Part shown: positions 26,509 through 34,743 of the stretch, piece after piece
Layout of the letters: each line of letters opens with the position of its first letter
How positions within the stretch are numbered: the first letter of the stretch is position 1
From: CAWAHD01 sp963781785
Lineage (GTDB): Bacteria; Planctomycetota; Planctomycetia; Isosphaerales; Isosphaeraceae
Direction: 5' to 3'
Assembly (NCBI GenBank): GCA_963781785.1
Contig: CAWAHD010000001.1
Span: 1-64,000, forward strand
Length of the DNA: 64,000 nt
Notes under the pieces: model-generated
Seen by the model: only the letters and a program-made list of their open reading frames with translations
Told to the model about the DNA's origin: nothing
Database searches by the model: none
Program-made: the position numbers and the translations under genes

Positions 26509-26580
26509 ATTTTTCTTGCCAGCCTCAGATAACTTGCTTAGGAATCGCGAATTTCACATCGATTATCTTGGCCACGCACA

Positions 26581-26987
26581 TAGGCGAGGTCCTCCGCAGT
26601 GAGCAACGCTCCTTGACTGAGGGCCTGCTGGCAAAGGTCGAGAATTCGAGCCTGGCGAAAGCCGGCTGGACCGTTCTTCTGAAACAAGAGATCGTCGACC
26701 TTGCCGCGATGGAGGGTGAGGCAAACGGTTTGCTTTCGGCAGTCGGCAACCGGTTTCCCGGCCGGTTCGTCTGCAGCAACCGCGACGAGGGAGATCCTCC
26801 CTGGAGAGGGCTGGGCGCTCTCCGAGGAGAGAAAGGGAAAGTAGACTTCTTTGACTACACCGAGGACGGCCTCGGATTCGAACGGCGAGCAGTCCAGTCC
26901 CTGCTGGATCTCAGTGGTGAAACGAGCATCGAGAGTTTTGGACTCCAACCTCTCAATGACTTCGCGATCTGGATTGCGAACCCCCAT
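26581..26987 (-). pseudogene. DUF1670 protein, 3' end removed at the transposon border
   Basis: Starts MGVRNPDREVIERLESKTLD with a strong GGAGG site eight bases upstream. It continues TTEIQQGLDCSPFESEAVLG, PGRISLVAVAADEPAGKPV and ILDLCQQALSQGALLTAEDL, which I recognise as the DUF1670 family. The family normally continues with an HTH after LTxEDLA, but here the sequence enters the transposon end (TGTGCGTGGCCAAGATAATC). Function of the family is unknown. The truncation coincides exactly with the inferred right end of the five-gene transposon. Confidence 0.7.
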
Positions 26988-27040
26988 AGAGTAAACCTCC
27001 TAAACAAGTGTCTACCGAGTTTACCCGGTCAGACATATGT

Positions 27041-28946
27041 CTAGACCCCAACCAAGCGTGATTTAAAGTTCGCCTGGAGCGATTTTTGGAAAAAAGCTCG
27101 AAAACCTCGCAGGTTTTTGGAATAATGTAGCTGAAATCACATGATCACTATTCCAGAACAAGGAGGCTTTCGAGTGAGTGCTACTGTCCGAAAAAAGCGT
27201 GTGGCACGCAAGAAGAGAATCTTCCAAGAGGGTCGACGGCGAATCAAGAAACGGCTGGACAACTCGCCCGGCCCCGAGCGGTCTGTGCCTATGATGACCG
27301 CGACGAATATCCAGTACGAGTATGCCGATCGCGTCCGGGGCCTCAGTGCCGGCGGAATTGGAGCCATTCTGCTGCTGGCCCAGAAGATTGGACTGGTCAG
27401 GGACATCGACCGCAACCTTCACCTCCTCAAGCAGCATCGGCCGTACCACGAATCCGACCATGTCCTGAACATTGCCTTCAACAGCCTCGCCGGCGGAGAA
27501 CGGATCGAGCACCTGGAGTTGCGGCGCAATGATGAGGTCTATCTCGAGGCACTCGGGGCCACGCGGATTCCCGACCCAACGACGGCCGGGGATTTTTGCC
27601 GCCGCTTTTTCGAGACTGATGTCCTGAACCTTATGGACATTTTCAATGAGTCACGACTGCGAGTCTGGTCTTCTCAGCCGCCCGAGTTCTTCGAGGAGGC
27701 GGTCATCGAGGCCGATGGCAGCATCGTGCCCAGTGATGCCGAGTGCAAGGAAGGGATGGATTTCACCTACGACGGCCAATATGGCTACCATCCGCTCTTG
27801 GTCTCGCTGGCCAACACGGCTGAACCGTTGTTCCTGTTCAACCGGAGCGGCAATCGCCCCTCGCAGGAGCGGGCGGACATCTTCCTGGACAAGGCCGTCG
27901 CACTTTGCCGTCGAGCCGGCTTCCGCAAGATTCTGATGCGGGGGGACACCAAATTCGCCCAGACCAGGTATCTCGATCGGTGGGATGATGCGGGCGACAT
28001 CCGCTTTATTTTCGGATACGCCGCGTCCGATGGCCTCAAGACGGAAGCCGATGGGCTGCCGGCCAATTCGTACCGGCTTCTCAGACGACCGCCACAGTAC
28101 CGGATCAAGACCACGCCGCGCGAGAAGCCCGAGCGGTTCAAACCCGAGCTTGTCCGCGAGCGAGGGTACGAGAATATCCACCTGCTCGAGGAGATGGTCG
28201 CGGAGTTCGAATATCGGCCGACTGCGTGCAGAAAGAATTACCGAATGATCGTTCTTCGCAAGCGGGTGCAGGTCGACAAGGGGCAGATGCGACTGTTCGA
28301 AGAATATCGCTACTTCTTTTACATCACCAATGATCGCGAGATGACCGCGGAGGAGATCGTCTTCTCGGCGAACGATCGCTGCGACCAGGAAAACCTGATC
28401 GCCCAGCTCAAAAACGGCGTGCGAGCGCTGACGACGCCCGTCGATAACCTGGTCAGTAACTGGGCGTACATGGTGATGGGGTCGTTAGCGTGGAGCCTCA
28501 AGGCCTGGAGCGCCCTACTGGTTCCCGTGTCGCCTCGGCATCAGGTCAAGCACGAGGCCGAGAAACGGACGCTGATGAGGATGGAGTTCGCCACATACCG
28601 TGCGGCATTTATCCAGATGCCCTGCCAGATCGTGCGGGGCGGACGACGCTTGCTTTACCGACTGCTATCATGGAATCCATGGCAGGGGGTTTTCCTGCGA
28701 TTGGTCGAGCGGCTGCACGAATGCTGGCTATGCTGAACGGCGAGCGGATGAAGTCGGGGTCCGGATGCCCCGATCCGTGTGGGCCACTAACAGAGAAAGC
28801 GGGTGAGGGATGTCGGAGACTCAGTCGGGGCGGTATCAGGGGCAGACGTCCCCTGAGCCGTAGAAGGTACGTCCTGGACCAATGAAGTGATCACATAACA
28901 GTAAGCTAATTTCGCTTTTTTTTTCTTACGCTTGTTTTGGGTCTAG
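27041..28946 (+). mobile_element. IS1380-family insertion sequence (about 1.9 kb)
   Basis: Ends are near-identical inverted repeats, CTAGACCCCAACCAAGCGT at the left and CTAGACCCAAAACAAGCGT at the right (reverse complement). If CTAG is the 4-bp target duplication, the element proper is 27045-28942, in line with IS1380 habits. Single intact transposase. A truncated relative is at 32100-34291. Confidence 0.8.
27174..28736 (+). CDS. IS1380-family DDE transposase (520 aa)
   Basis: GTG start preceded by AAGGAGG with 8-base spacing; an ATG 11 codons upstream lacks a site. Catalytic contexts: FEEAVIEADGSIVPSDAECK (first Asp), FRKILMRGDTKFAQTRYLDR (second Asp), VFSANDRCDQENLIAQLKNG (Glu). The C-terminus ends LVERLHECWLC. 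The N-terminus is very basic (RKKRVARKKRIFQEGRRRIK). Intact, probably active. The 3' untranslated part carries a TCGGGG/CCCCGA hairpin (28754-28773) conserved in the second copy. Confidence 0.9.
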   Translation: MSATVRKKRVARKKRIFQEGRRRIKKRLDNSPGPERSVPMMTATNIQYEYADRVRGLSAGGIGAILLLAQKIGLVRDIDRNLHLLKQHRPYHESDHVLNIAFNSLAGGERIEHLELRRNDEVYLEALGATRIPDPTTAGDFCRRFFETDVLNLMDIFNESRLRVWSSQPPEFFEEAVIEADGSIVPSDAECKEGMDFTYDGQYGYHPLLVSLANTAEPLFLFNRSGNRPSQERADIFLDKAVALCRRAGFRKILMRGDTKFAQTRYLDRWDDAGDIRFIFGYAASDGLKTEADGLPANSYRLLRRPPQYRIKTTPREKPERFKPELVRERGYENIHLLEEMVAEFEYRPTACRKNYRMIVLRKRVQVDKGQMRLFEEYRYFFYITNDREMTAEEIVFSANDRCDQENLIAQLKNGVRALTTPVDNLVSNWAYMVMGSLAWSLKAWSALLVPVSPRHQVKHEAEKRTLMRMEFATYRAAFIQMPCQIVRGGRRLLYRLLSWNPWQGVFLRLVERLHECWLC

Positions 28947-29135
28947 AAGGACAGGGCTCGATTTCAACAAACGGTTGGTCAAATCGCACTTGATAATTTG
29001 GACAAGCGGTTTTTTCCAAAAAAAAGAGGCTTCTTTGCTCGAAGAAGGACAAAAAGTCTTCGCCTGGGTTCTTGGGTTACCCACGCTCGGCGAGACTTAC
29101 GTCGACGATCAGCCAACTTGGGACCGATCAGCGAA
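28947..29135. other. Spacer between IS1380 and ISL3
   Basis: AT-rich left part with homopolymer runs (TTTTTTCC then AAAAAAAAGAGG). No coding frame of credible composition, and nothing else recognised. Confidence 0.4.
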
Positions 29136-31169
29136 GGTTCTCCCGCACTTTCGATGATTGGCGCTCGTATTGTAAGCATCACATGGCTATGTTCAGCCAA
29201 CTTGCGCCGCATGCACGGAGGCTTATTTTTGTTCCCGTTAGAGTATTTCGGGGGTCCCGCCCAGAGTCGACTCGATCACTACGTCGAGGCTGGCACACTC
29301 ACGCTCTCGCTGGAGACCACCGCTTCGACTGCCCCTTGCCCGATCTGCGGTGCGGAGTCAAACCGCGTTCACAGCCGTTATCACCGCGCCCTTGCTGACT
29401 TACCTTGCTTCGGCAGGGCCGTTCGGCTCGCAATCATGGTCCGACGGTTCTTTTGCACGGATGCCCAATGTCCACGACGGATCTTTGCCGAGCGCCTGTT
29501 GGGATTTGCTCGTCCGTATAGCCGTACCACCGATCGACTCCGCCAAACCCATGAAGCAGTCGGGTCTGCCCTTGGCGGCGAGCCCGGCTCCCGTCTGACC
29601 GTTTGCTTGGCCATCTCTACAAGTCCTGACACGCTTCTCCGGCGCGTGAAGCAATTCGAAGGCGGGTCTCCTTCGCCACCCCGATTCGTTGGTATCGACG
29701 ACTGGGCGTGGCGCAAGGGTCAACGCTACGGCACGATCGTTGTGGACTTGGAGCGGAGTGATATCATCGACCTTTTGCCCGATCGCGATGCGACGACCGT
29801 CAAGAAGTGGTTGGACGACCATCCCGGAGTCGAACTCATCAGTCGTGATCGCTCATCGACTTATGCTCAAGCGGCCGCCGATTCGGCGCCCAATGCCCTG
29901 CAAGTCGCTGATCGCTGGCACCTGTTGAAGAACTTGCGAGAGGCCATCGAGCGGCTGTTTGAGCGACAGTCCGACGAGGTCAACGAAGCCGTAAAAGCGC
30001 CCGCAGCGGCTACGGAATCGCCGTGCAGTCCCGCGTTGCCTGACGCCGCGCGCGCCGTCACCGCGGGTGAGCCATCGTCTCCTCCGCAGCCGATAGCCGA
30101 TCCGACTGCGGAATCACCTCAACTCCAAGCCCAACGGGCGCGACGAAGGAAAAAGATCGAGCGGTTCGAGCAGGTCCACGAGCGCCATCGACGACGCCAC
30201 TCGGCACGGCGGATCGCTCGGGAACTTGGCATGTCGTTCAACACGGTACGGCGCTACCTACGGTGCAAAGAGTGTCCGGACTGGAAACCGGGACGGGCAT
30301 GGCGCTCCCGATGGGACGCGCACCGCGAATGGATCGACGCCCGTATTGCCGAGGGTTGTACAAACGCGGCCGAGTTGCACCGGCAATTGGTGACGAGAGA
30401 TTTCCGCGGCTCGTACAACAGCGTGCAGCGGTACGTCAGGAAACGGCTCGGCGTGGCGGGGAAAAGACGTGAGCGCACCGGGGCGGCGAGGCCATCTGCT
30501 CCGTCCCCTCCATCACCGAGGCAGTTGTCGTTCGAATGGGTCCGTCGGCCCGAGAATCGCAAGCCCAATGAGCAGAGGCGAATCGATGCGATTCGCGCCA
30601 GCAGTGACGAGTTGGCAACTGCGTTGGACTTAGCTGATGAGTTCGCGGACCTAATCCGAAAGCGCTCGTCCAAGACATTGAGCGATTGGCTGGTAAAAGC
30701 CGAAGTGTCCTCATCTCCAGATATACGGCGATTCGCCGATGGCATCCGGCGAGACGAATCAGCAGTACTCGCGGCTGTGACCCAGCGGTGGAGCAATGGC
30801 CCGGTAGAAGGACACATCAACCGCCTGAAGACCGTCAAGCGGCAGATGTACGGCAGAGCGGGGTTCGTTTTGCTGAGGGCACGAATCCTCTGCGCTGCTT
30901 GACCGTCATCGCCCCCCAGGGCTTGAGCCACGTGCGCGACAAACAAACGTCGCGCAGCCGACGGAATCGCGTAAGGTATTCGCTGTCCCAAACATCTCAG
31001 GACCCGGCGCCGGGCGATTGGGGAGCGAAACAGATCGATGACCAGCGCGGCTCAGTACTCCCGGCAATACTGCGTCGCCATCCGTACGCGATCGACACTC
31101 GATATGGAACGACATTCATCGCCGAGTCGTGGCCAGCGAGGGTGGGATCACCGAAAGTGCGGGAGAACC
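29136..31169 (+). mobile_element. ISL3-family insertion sequence (about 2.0 kb)
   Basis: The ends are 22-bp inverted repeats with one mismatch (29136-29157 and 31148-31169), both reading GGTTCTCCCGCACTTTCG inward. The transposase occupies the left 80 percent; about 245 bp after its stop hold no obvious gene. A matching target duplication is not visible, so one flank may be rearranged. Confidence 0.75.
29211..30902 (+). CDS. ISL3-family transposase (563 aa)
   Basis: Starts MHGGLFLFPLEYFGGPAQSR. An ISL3 zinc finger follows (STAPCPICGAESNRVHSRYH, with MVRRFFCTDAQCPRRIFAER). The catalytic region shows RFVGIDDWAWRKGQRYGTIV (first Asp), GVELISRDRSSTYAQAAADS (second Asp) and the C-terminal VEGHINRLKTVKRQMYGRAG (Glu). 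An extra HTH sits between the catalytic halves (SARRIARELGMSFNTVRRYL), a feature of the longer ISL3 proteins. Intact. Confidence 0.9.
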   Translation: MHGGLFLFPLEYFGGPAQSRLDHYVEAGTLTLSLETTASTAPCPICGAESNRVHSRYHRALADLPCFGRAVRLAIMVRRFFCTDAQCPRRIFAERLLGFARPYSRTTDRLRQTHEAVGSALGGEPGSRLTVCLAISTSPDTLLRRVKQFEGGSPSPPRFVGIDDWAWRKGQRYGTIVVDLERSDIIDLLPDRDATTVKKWLDDHPGVELISRDRSSTYAQAAADSAPNALQVADRWHLLKNLREAIERLFERQSDEVNEAVKAPAAATESPCSPALPDAARAVTAGEPSSPPQPIADPTAESPQLQAQRARRRKKIERFEQVHERHRRRHSARRIARELGMSFNTVRRYLRCKECPDWKPGRAWRSRWDAHREWIDARIAEGCTNAAELHRQLVTRDFRGSYNSVQRYVRKRLGVAGKRRERTGAARPSAPSPPSPRQLSFEWVRRPENRKPNEQRRIDAIRASSDELATALDLADEFADLIRKRSSKTLSDWLVKAEVSSSPDIRRFADGIRRDESAVLAAVTQRWSNGPVEGHINRLKTVKRQMYGRAGFVLLRARILCAA

Positions 31170-31332
31170 GAAACAGAGCCGTTTTCGATCATCAGCGGAG
31201 GGCCAGCGCCGGGGTCGGATTGCCTGTCTAGTTGTCCAGGAGTTGCGCAAAGATTGTCTTGTTTTTCGTCTTGTTCCAGGGGCTGCGATAGACTGGCGTC
31301 ACCGTTTCTTTCGTGGTTTGATGGTACCTGGT

Positions 31333-31617
31333 GAATACAGCGGTTTAGGTCTTCTCCTTCTCGATGAGTTGGGCTATCTGCCCATCGACAAGGGCGGGGC
31401 CGATTTGTTGTTCCAGGTTGTCGCCGCCCGTTATGAAGCTGGATCGATCGTGATCACCACGAATCGTCCCTTCCGGGAATGGGGCAAACTCTTTGACGTG
31501 GACAACACTCTGGCAACGGCCTTGATCGACCGGCTGATGCATCACGGGGAGGGGATCGTCATTGAAGGAACCAGTTTTCGCATGAGAGACAAAGATCCCG
31601 ACTCGACCGATGAGTGA
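31333..31617 (+). pseudogene. IS21 helper ATPase istB, C-terminal fragment
   Basis: Sequence LLLLDELGYLPIDKGGADLL (Walker B) then YEAGSIVITTNRPFREWGKL and ATALIDRLMHHGEGIVIEGT is the C-terminal half of IstB. The part upstream of LGLLLLDEL in the same frame is unrelated, and no istA is nearby, so this is a scrap of a lost IS21. It differs from the istB at 39507-40285. Confidence 0.75.
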
Positions 31618-32099
31618 CCAAAGCACGGTACGTCAACGTCCGGATCGGGTGTTCGATGCGAAGTGAGTTTGTTCTGGCGTGAGGGGCGAGGAGCGTCCAG
31701 CCCACCCTCGAGTAAGCCCGGCGACCGTGCTGGGTCGTTCGAGCGGCCGGTTCCTTGAAGAGCGGGCTCGCGTTGACCCCAGGCTCTGATCCAGAATCCG
31801 CGAGCAGCTTCCTGCGGGGGGCTTCGTCTTGGCGGCTTGGTCATCCTGTTTGTGGCCCGCGGCGGTCTGCGGCGAGGAATTGGCGGTGGCCCTGTCACCA
31901 CGCCGGACTCAACAAGCTCGAACGCCTGGCCGGCCCGTCCGTTCCAAGCTCGGCCACGCAACATTCCTGGCTCAATCTGACTCCGCGTTTTTCGCAGCGT
32001 GCCGAGTGGCGTTGAGGTATGCGCCTGCACAGAAGTAACCACAACCGTCGCTTCCACTGGCAGCGTCTATTTGCTCAAAACTGGCCTCGATTCCGTGCT
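31618..32099. other. No confident gene between istB scrap and IS1380 remnant
   Basis: Reading frames here are Arg/Pro/Ser-rich on both strands with no recognisable motif. It probably consists of joined ends of lost elements. The frame that enters the IS1380 remnant (from 31999) has a non-homologous N-terminus. Confidence 0.4.
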
Positions 32100-32108
32100 C
32101 GGTCCCAA

Positions 32109-32532
32109 CTTCTTCTATATCACCAACGACCGCAACATGTCGGCCGAGGAAGTTGTGTTTTCGGCCAATGATCGCTGCGATCAAGAGAACTTGATCGCCC
32201 AGCTCAAGAACGGCGTGCATGCACTGACGACTCCGGTCGACAACTTGGTGAGCAACTGGGCGTATATGGTAATGGCCAGCTTGGGCTGGAGCCTGAAGGC
32301 TTGGTGCGCCTTGCTGGTACCCGTATCACCCCGGCACGAAGCGAAGCACGAGGCTGAGAAACGAACCCTGTTGCGGATGGAGTTCGCGACGTTTCGCGCG
32401 GCTTTCATCGACATGCCGTGTCAGATCGTGCGGGGCGGACGACGGTTGATCTACCGGATGCTGTCCTGGAACCCGTGGCAAGACGCATTCCTACGATTGG
32501 GCGAGCGGCTGCACGAGTGCTGGTTGTGCTGA
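32109..32532 (+). pseudogene. IS1380-family transposase, C-terminal fragment
   Basis: FFYITNDRNMSAEEVVFSAN, DRCDQENLIAQLKNGVHALT and MPCQIVRGGRRLIYRMLSWN match the intact IS1380 transposase closely, down to the final LHECWLC. It retains the Glu region but lacks both catalytic Asp. Upstream in the same frame the sequence is unrelated. Confidence 0.8.
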
Positions 32533-32717
32533 AGGACCGGTCACCGAAGTCGGGGTCCGGATGCCCCGATCCCTAGAGGCCGCCGAGCAAAGAAAGGGGA
32601 TTGATGACCGAGGCGAAACAAAACGGAATCGACGAACGGGGTCCAAAGCCTCCGGGTAGTAGAAGGTATGTCTGACGCTCAGTCATATAATTCTCTAATG
32701 TGTACTATAGTCGATTA

Positions 32718-34255
32718 GTAAGCGTTCACAGTCTGGGGTTGTCGTTTGCGAATGACGCAATTATTCTACCTGCATGGCATGGACGCCCCCGATTCCAGAA
32801 CCCCTGTGGCAGACGGCTTCGCCCGAGGTCCAAGCGGCGATTCTTGCGCTCGTCGAGTTCTACGAACTGCGCCTTGCCAAACTTGAAGCGCGCGTCAACG
32901 ATCTCGAGAATCGGCTGAAGCTCAACTCCACCAACTCGTCGAAGCCCCCATCCTCTGATCCGATCGGAATGAAGCGCAAGCCCCCGGCTTCTCCCAGCGG
33001 AAAGAAACGCGGCGGGCAGCCCGGACATCGTAAGGCCCACCGCGCCTTGGTCCCACCCGAAAAGATTCGCGGGACGACCCACTGTAAGCCGACTGCTTGC
33101 CGCCGATGCGGTCATGAACTCTGCGGCGACGACCCCGAACCCTTGATCCATCAAGTCGCCGAACTGCCCAAGATCGAGCCGATCGTCGATGAGTATCGGC
33201 TCCATCGTCTGACCTGCCCTGGCTGCGGCGAGACGACCTGCGCTGCCTTGCCACCGGGCGTCCCCACTGGATGCTTCGGCCCGTACCTTCAGGCGGTGCT
33301 GGCCGTGCTCGCGGGGGCCTATCGCCTCAGCAAGCGTCAGATCCAGCAGTTGGTAAGCGACCTGTTTACTCTTTCGATCTCCACCGGGATGGTCTCCAAG
33401 CTGGAACGGCAGTCGGCCATCGCCCTTGAAGCCCCTTACAACGAACTCGCGACTTCGGTCCATAAGTCCTCGGTGGTTAATATCGACGAGACGTCGTGGC
33501 GTGAGAATCGTCACAAGGCTTGGCTGTGGGCCACGGTGACCAGCTTTTGCACGGTCTTTACCATCGCCAAAAGTCGTAGTGGCGAAGTCGCGGCGGCTCT
33601 CTTGGGGAGCAAAGACGATCAGGTCGTCGGCAGTGACCGGTTCAGCGCGTATGAGTGGATCAAGGCATTCGGGCGTCAAGTCTGCTGGGCGCATCTGCGC
33701 CGAGACTTCCAAGCGATGATCGACCGGGGTGGTGAAGGCGAGAGCATCGGACAGCGGTTGCTTTCGTTGTCGAACCGGCTGTTCCGCCACTGGCACCGAG
33801 TGCGCGACGGAACTTTGCCTTGGAATGCGTTTCAAGAGCGGATGCACCGCTTGCGTCGGGAGGTCAAGCAAACCCTTCTGGAAGGGTCGAGGTGCCCGTG
33901 CGCGAAAACGGCGGCCACGTGCTTCGAGCTTCTCAAGGTGGAAGAAGGTCTGTGGACCTTCGCGCGGGTCCAGGGAATCGCACCGACGAACAACGTTGTG
34001 GAACGAGCGTTGCGGCATGCGGTGATCTGGAGGCGGATCAGCGGCGGGACCGACAGTGTGCATGGGAGCCGATTCGTCGAGCGAATGCTGACAGTGGTGG
34101 CGACCTGTAGGCAACAGGGCCACAACGTCTTGGATTACCTGACTTCGTGCTTTGAAGCAGACCGTCGTGGCCACGCCCTTCCCTCTCTTTTGCGACTCAC
34201 CCGGACGCGATCCAAAGTTGCTTGATTCGACCTACCCCACCCTATGAACGGCTAC
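32718..34255 (+). mobile_element. IS66-family (ISBst12-type) insertion sequence (1538 bp)
   Basis: Ends are imperfect inverted repeats, GTAAGCGTTCACAGTCTGGG at the left and GTAGCCGTTCATAGGGTGGG at the right (reverse complement). A perfect 8-bp direct repeat GTCGATTA flanks it (32710-32717 and 34256-34263), the IS66 duplication size. A single transposase gene without tnpA or tnpB marks the compact subgroup. Clean structure indicates a recent insertion into the IS1380 remnant. Confidence 0.9.
32774..34225 (+). CDS. IS66-family transposase, TnpC-type (483 aa)
   Basis: N-terminal leucine-zipper-like coil (VEFYELRLAKLEARVNDLEN) and NSSKPPSSDP motif. A zinc-binding region follows (CRRCGHELCGDDPE, LTCPGCGETTCAALPPG), then the catalytic domain with SSVVNIDETSWRENRHKAWL (first Asp), QVVGSDRFSAYEWIKAFGRQ (second Asp) and the TNNVVERALRHAVIWRRISG helix (Glu). 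Intact and full length. Confidence 0.92.
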   Translation: MAWTPPIPEPLWQTASPEVQAAILALVEFYELRLAKLEARVNDLENRLKLNSTNSSKPPSSDPIGMKRKPPASPSGKKRGGQPGHRKAHRALVPPEKIRGTTHCKPTACRRCGHELCGDDPEPLIHQVAELPKIEPIVDEYRLHRLTCPGCGETTCAALPPGVPTGCFGPYLQAVLAVLAGAYRLSKRQIQQLVSDLFTLSISTGMVSKLERQSAIALEAPYNELATSVHKSSVVNIDETSWRENRHKAWLWATVTSFCTVFTIAKSRSGEVAAALLGSKDDQVVGSDRFSAYEWIKAFGRQVCWAHLRRDFQAMIDRGGEGESIGQRLLSLSNRLFRHWHRVRDGTLPWNAFQERMHRLRREVKQTLLEGSRCPCAKTAATCFELLKVEEGLWTFARVQGIAPTNNVVERALRHAVIWRRISGGTDSVHGSRFVERMLTVVATCRQQGHNVLDYLTSCFEADRRGHALPSLLRLTRTRSKVA

Positions 34256-34291
34256 GTCGATTAATATATTACGCTCGTTTTGGGACTAGAA

Positions 34292-34743
34292 GCGTTCCGC
34301 TATATACCCTTGAGTGACCGAGCCTTTGACTCTCTCCATGCCGGCCGCATTCAAATTCGATCTGATACTTCCTAGTCCAAGCAGCGGTGCGTTTCTCGGG
34401 TCCCCAGGTGCCAGCCGCCCTTTAGCGAACTTGATCAGACCATCGCTCGCCGCTGCTCGCGAGCGCAAAGCCCGTGCGCGCATGCTTGCTGGTCGGGGTC
34501 AGCCCTCAGCCGCCCACAAAACGCCCATTCTGCGTATTCCTCAAGGCTGCCCAGACAGGCTGCCCCTTGCTGAAACTCATCGTGGGGTGCTAACATCGGG
34601 AAAATTCTCCGGACCGCGCCACCACTACCTAGAGTTGGGGTGAGCACGGCCCGATTTGCCTTTGCTTCCGCTCGGTACGGTTTGGTATCAGTCCGTACTC
34701 ATCGGTTCGAGCCGAAAGGAACCAGCCGCGAGGCTGACCGACC
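34292..34743. other. Intergenic region upstream of carB
   Basis: No credible gene; frames on the plus strand (from 34314) and minus strand are Arg/Pro/Ser-rich. It should hold the carB promoter. No pyrimidine-type attenuator or recognisable operator is visible, and the ribosome site before the GTG at 34744 is weak (GAGGCTGACCGACC). Confidence 0.5.

Larger units (their letters stand above)
21886..26580 (-). mobile_element. Five-gene DDE/AAA+ transposon with CHC2 and RepA-like genes (4.7 kb)
   Basis: Leftward operon of five genes: zinc/HTH protein, DDE transposase, TniB/ExeA-like ATPase, RepA-like ATPase, CHC2 protein. The ends form imperfect terminal inverted repeats (17 of 24 positions): TGAGAGTGAGCACGATAATC at 21886 and TGTGCGTGGCCAAGATAATC read inward from 26580. 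A second GATAATCGA lies at 21923-21931, as expected for transposons with repeated transposase sites. The left flank is IS66 tnpB codon 5; the right flank is a DUF1670 gene cut near its end; no target duplication matches (CCTCC against TAGGC), so a later deletion or recombination is likely. No TniQ, Cas or serine-recombinase gene is present. Confidence 0.65.
32100..34291 (+). mobile_element. IS1380 remnant (3' part) carrying an IS66
   Basis: Left part 32100-32717 contains the last quarter of an IS1380 transposase and its 3' region; the right end (TTACGCTCGTTTTGGGACTA, 34268-34287) lies beyond the IS66 inserted at 32718-34255. With the IS66 and one target copy removed, the remnant matches the 3' third of the element at 27041-28946. 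The 5' two thirds are missing. Confidence 0.7.

Noticed and set aside
21886..26580. CRISPR-associated transposon
   Set aside because: No Cas gene, no TniQ and no repeat-spacer array in or near the element.
34314..34643. 109-aa frame upstream of carB
   Set aside because: Pro/Arg/Ser-rich with no ribosome site or motif; begins within the IS1380 end region.
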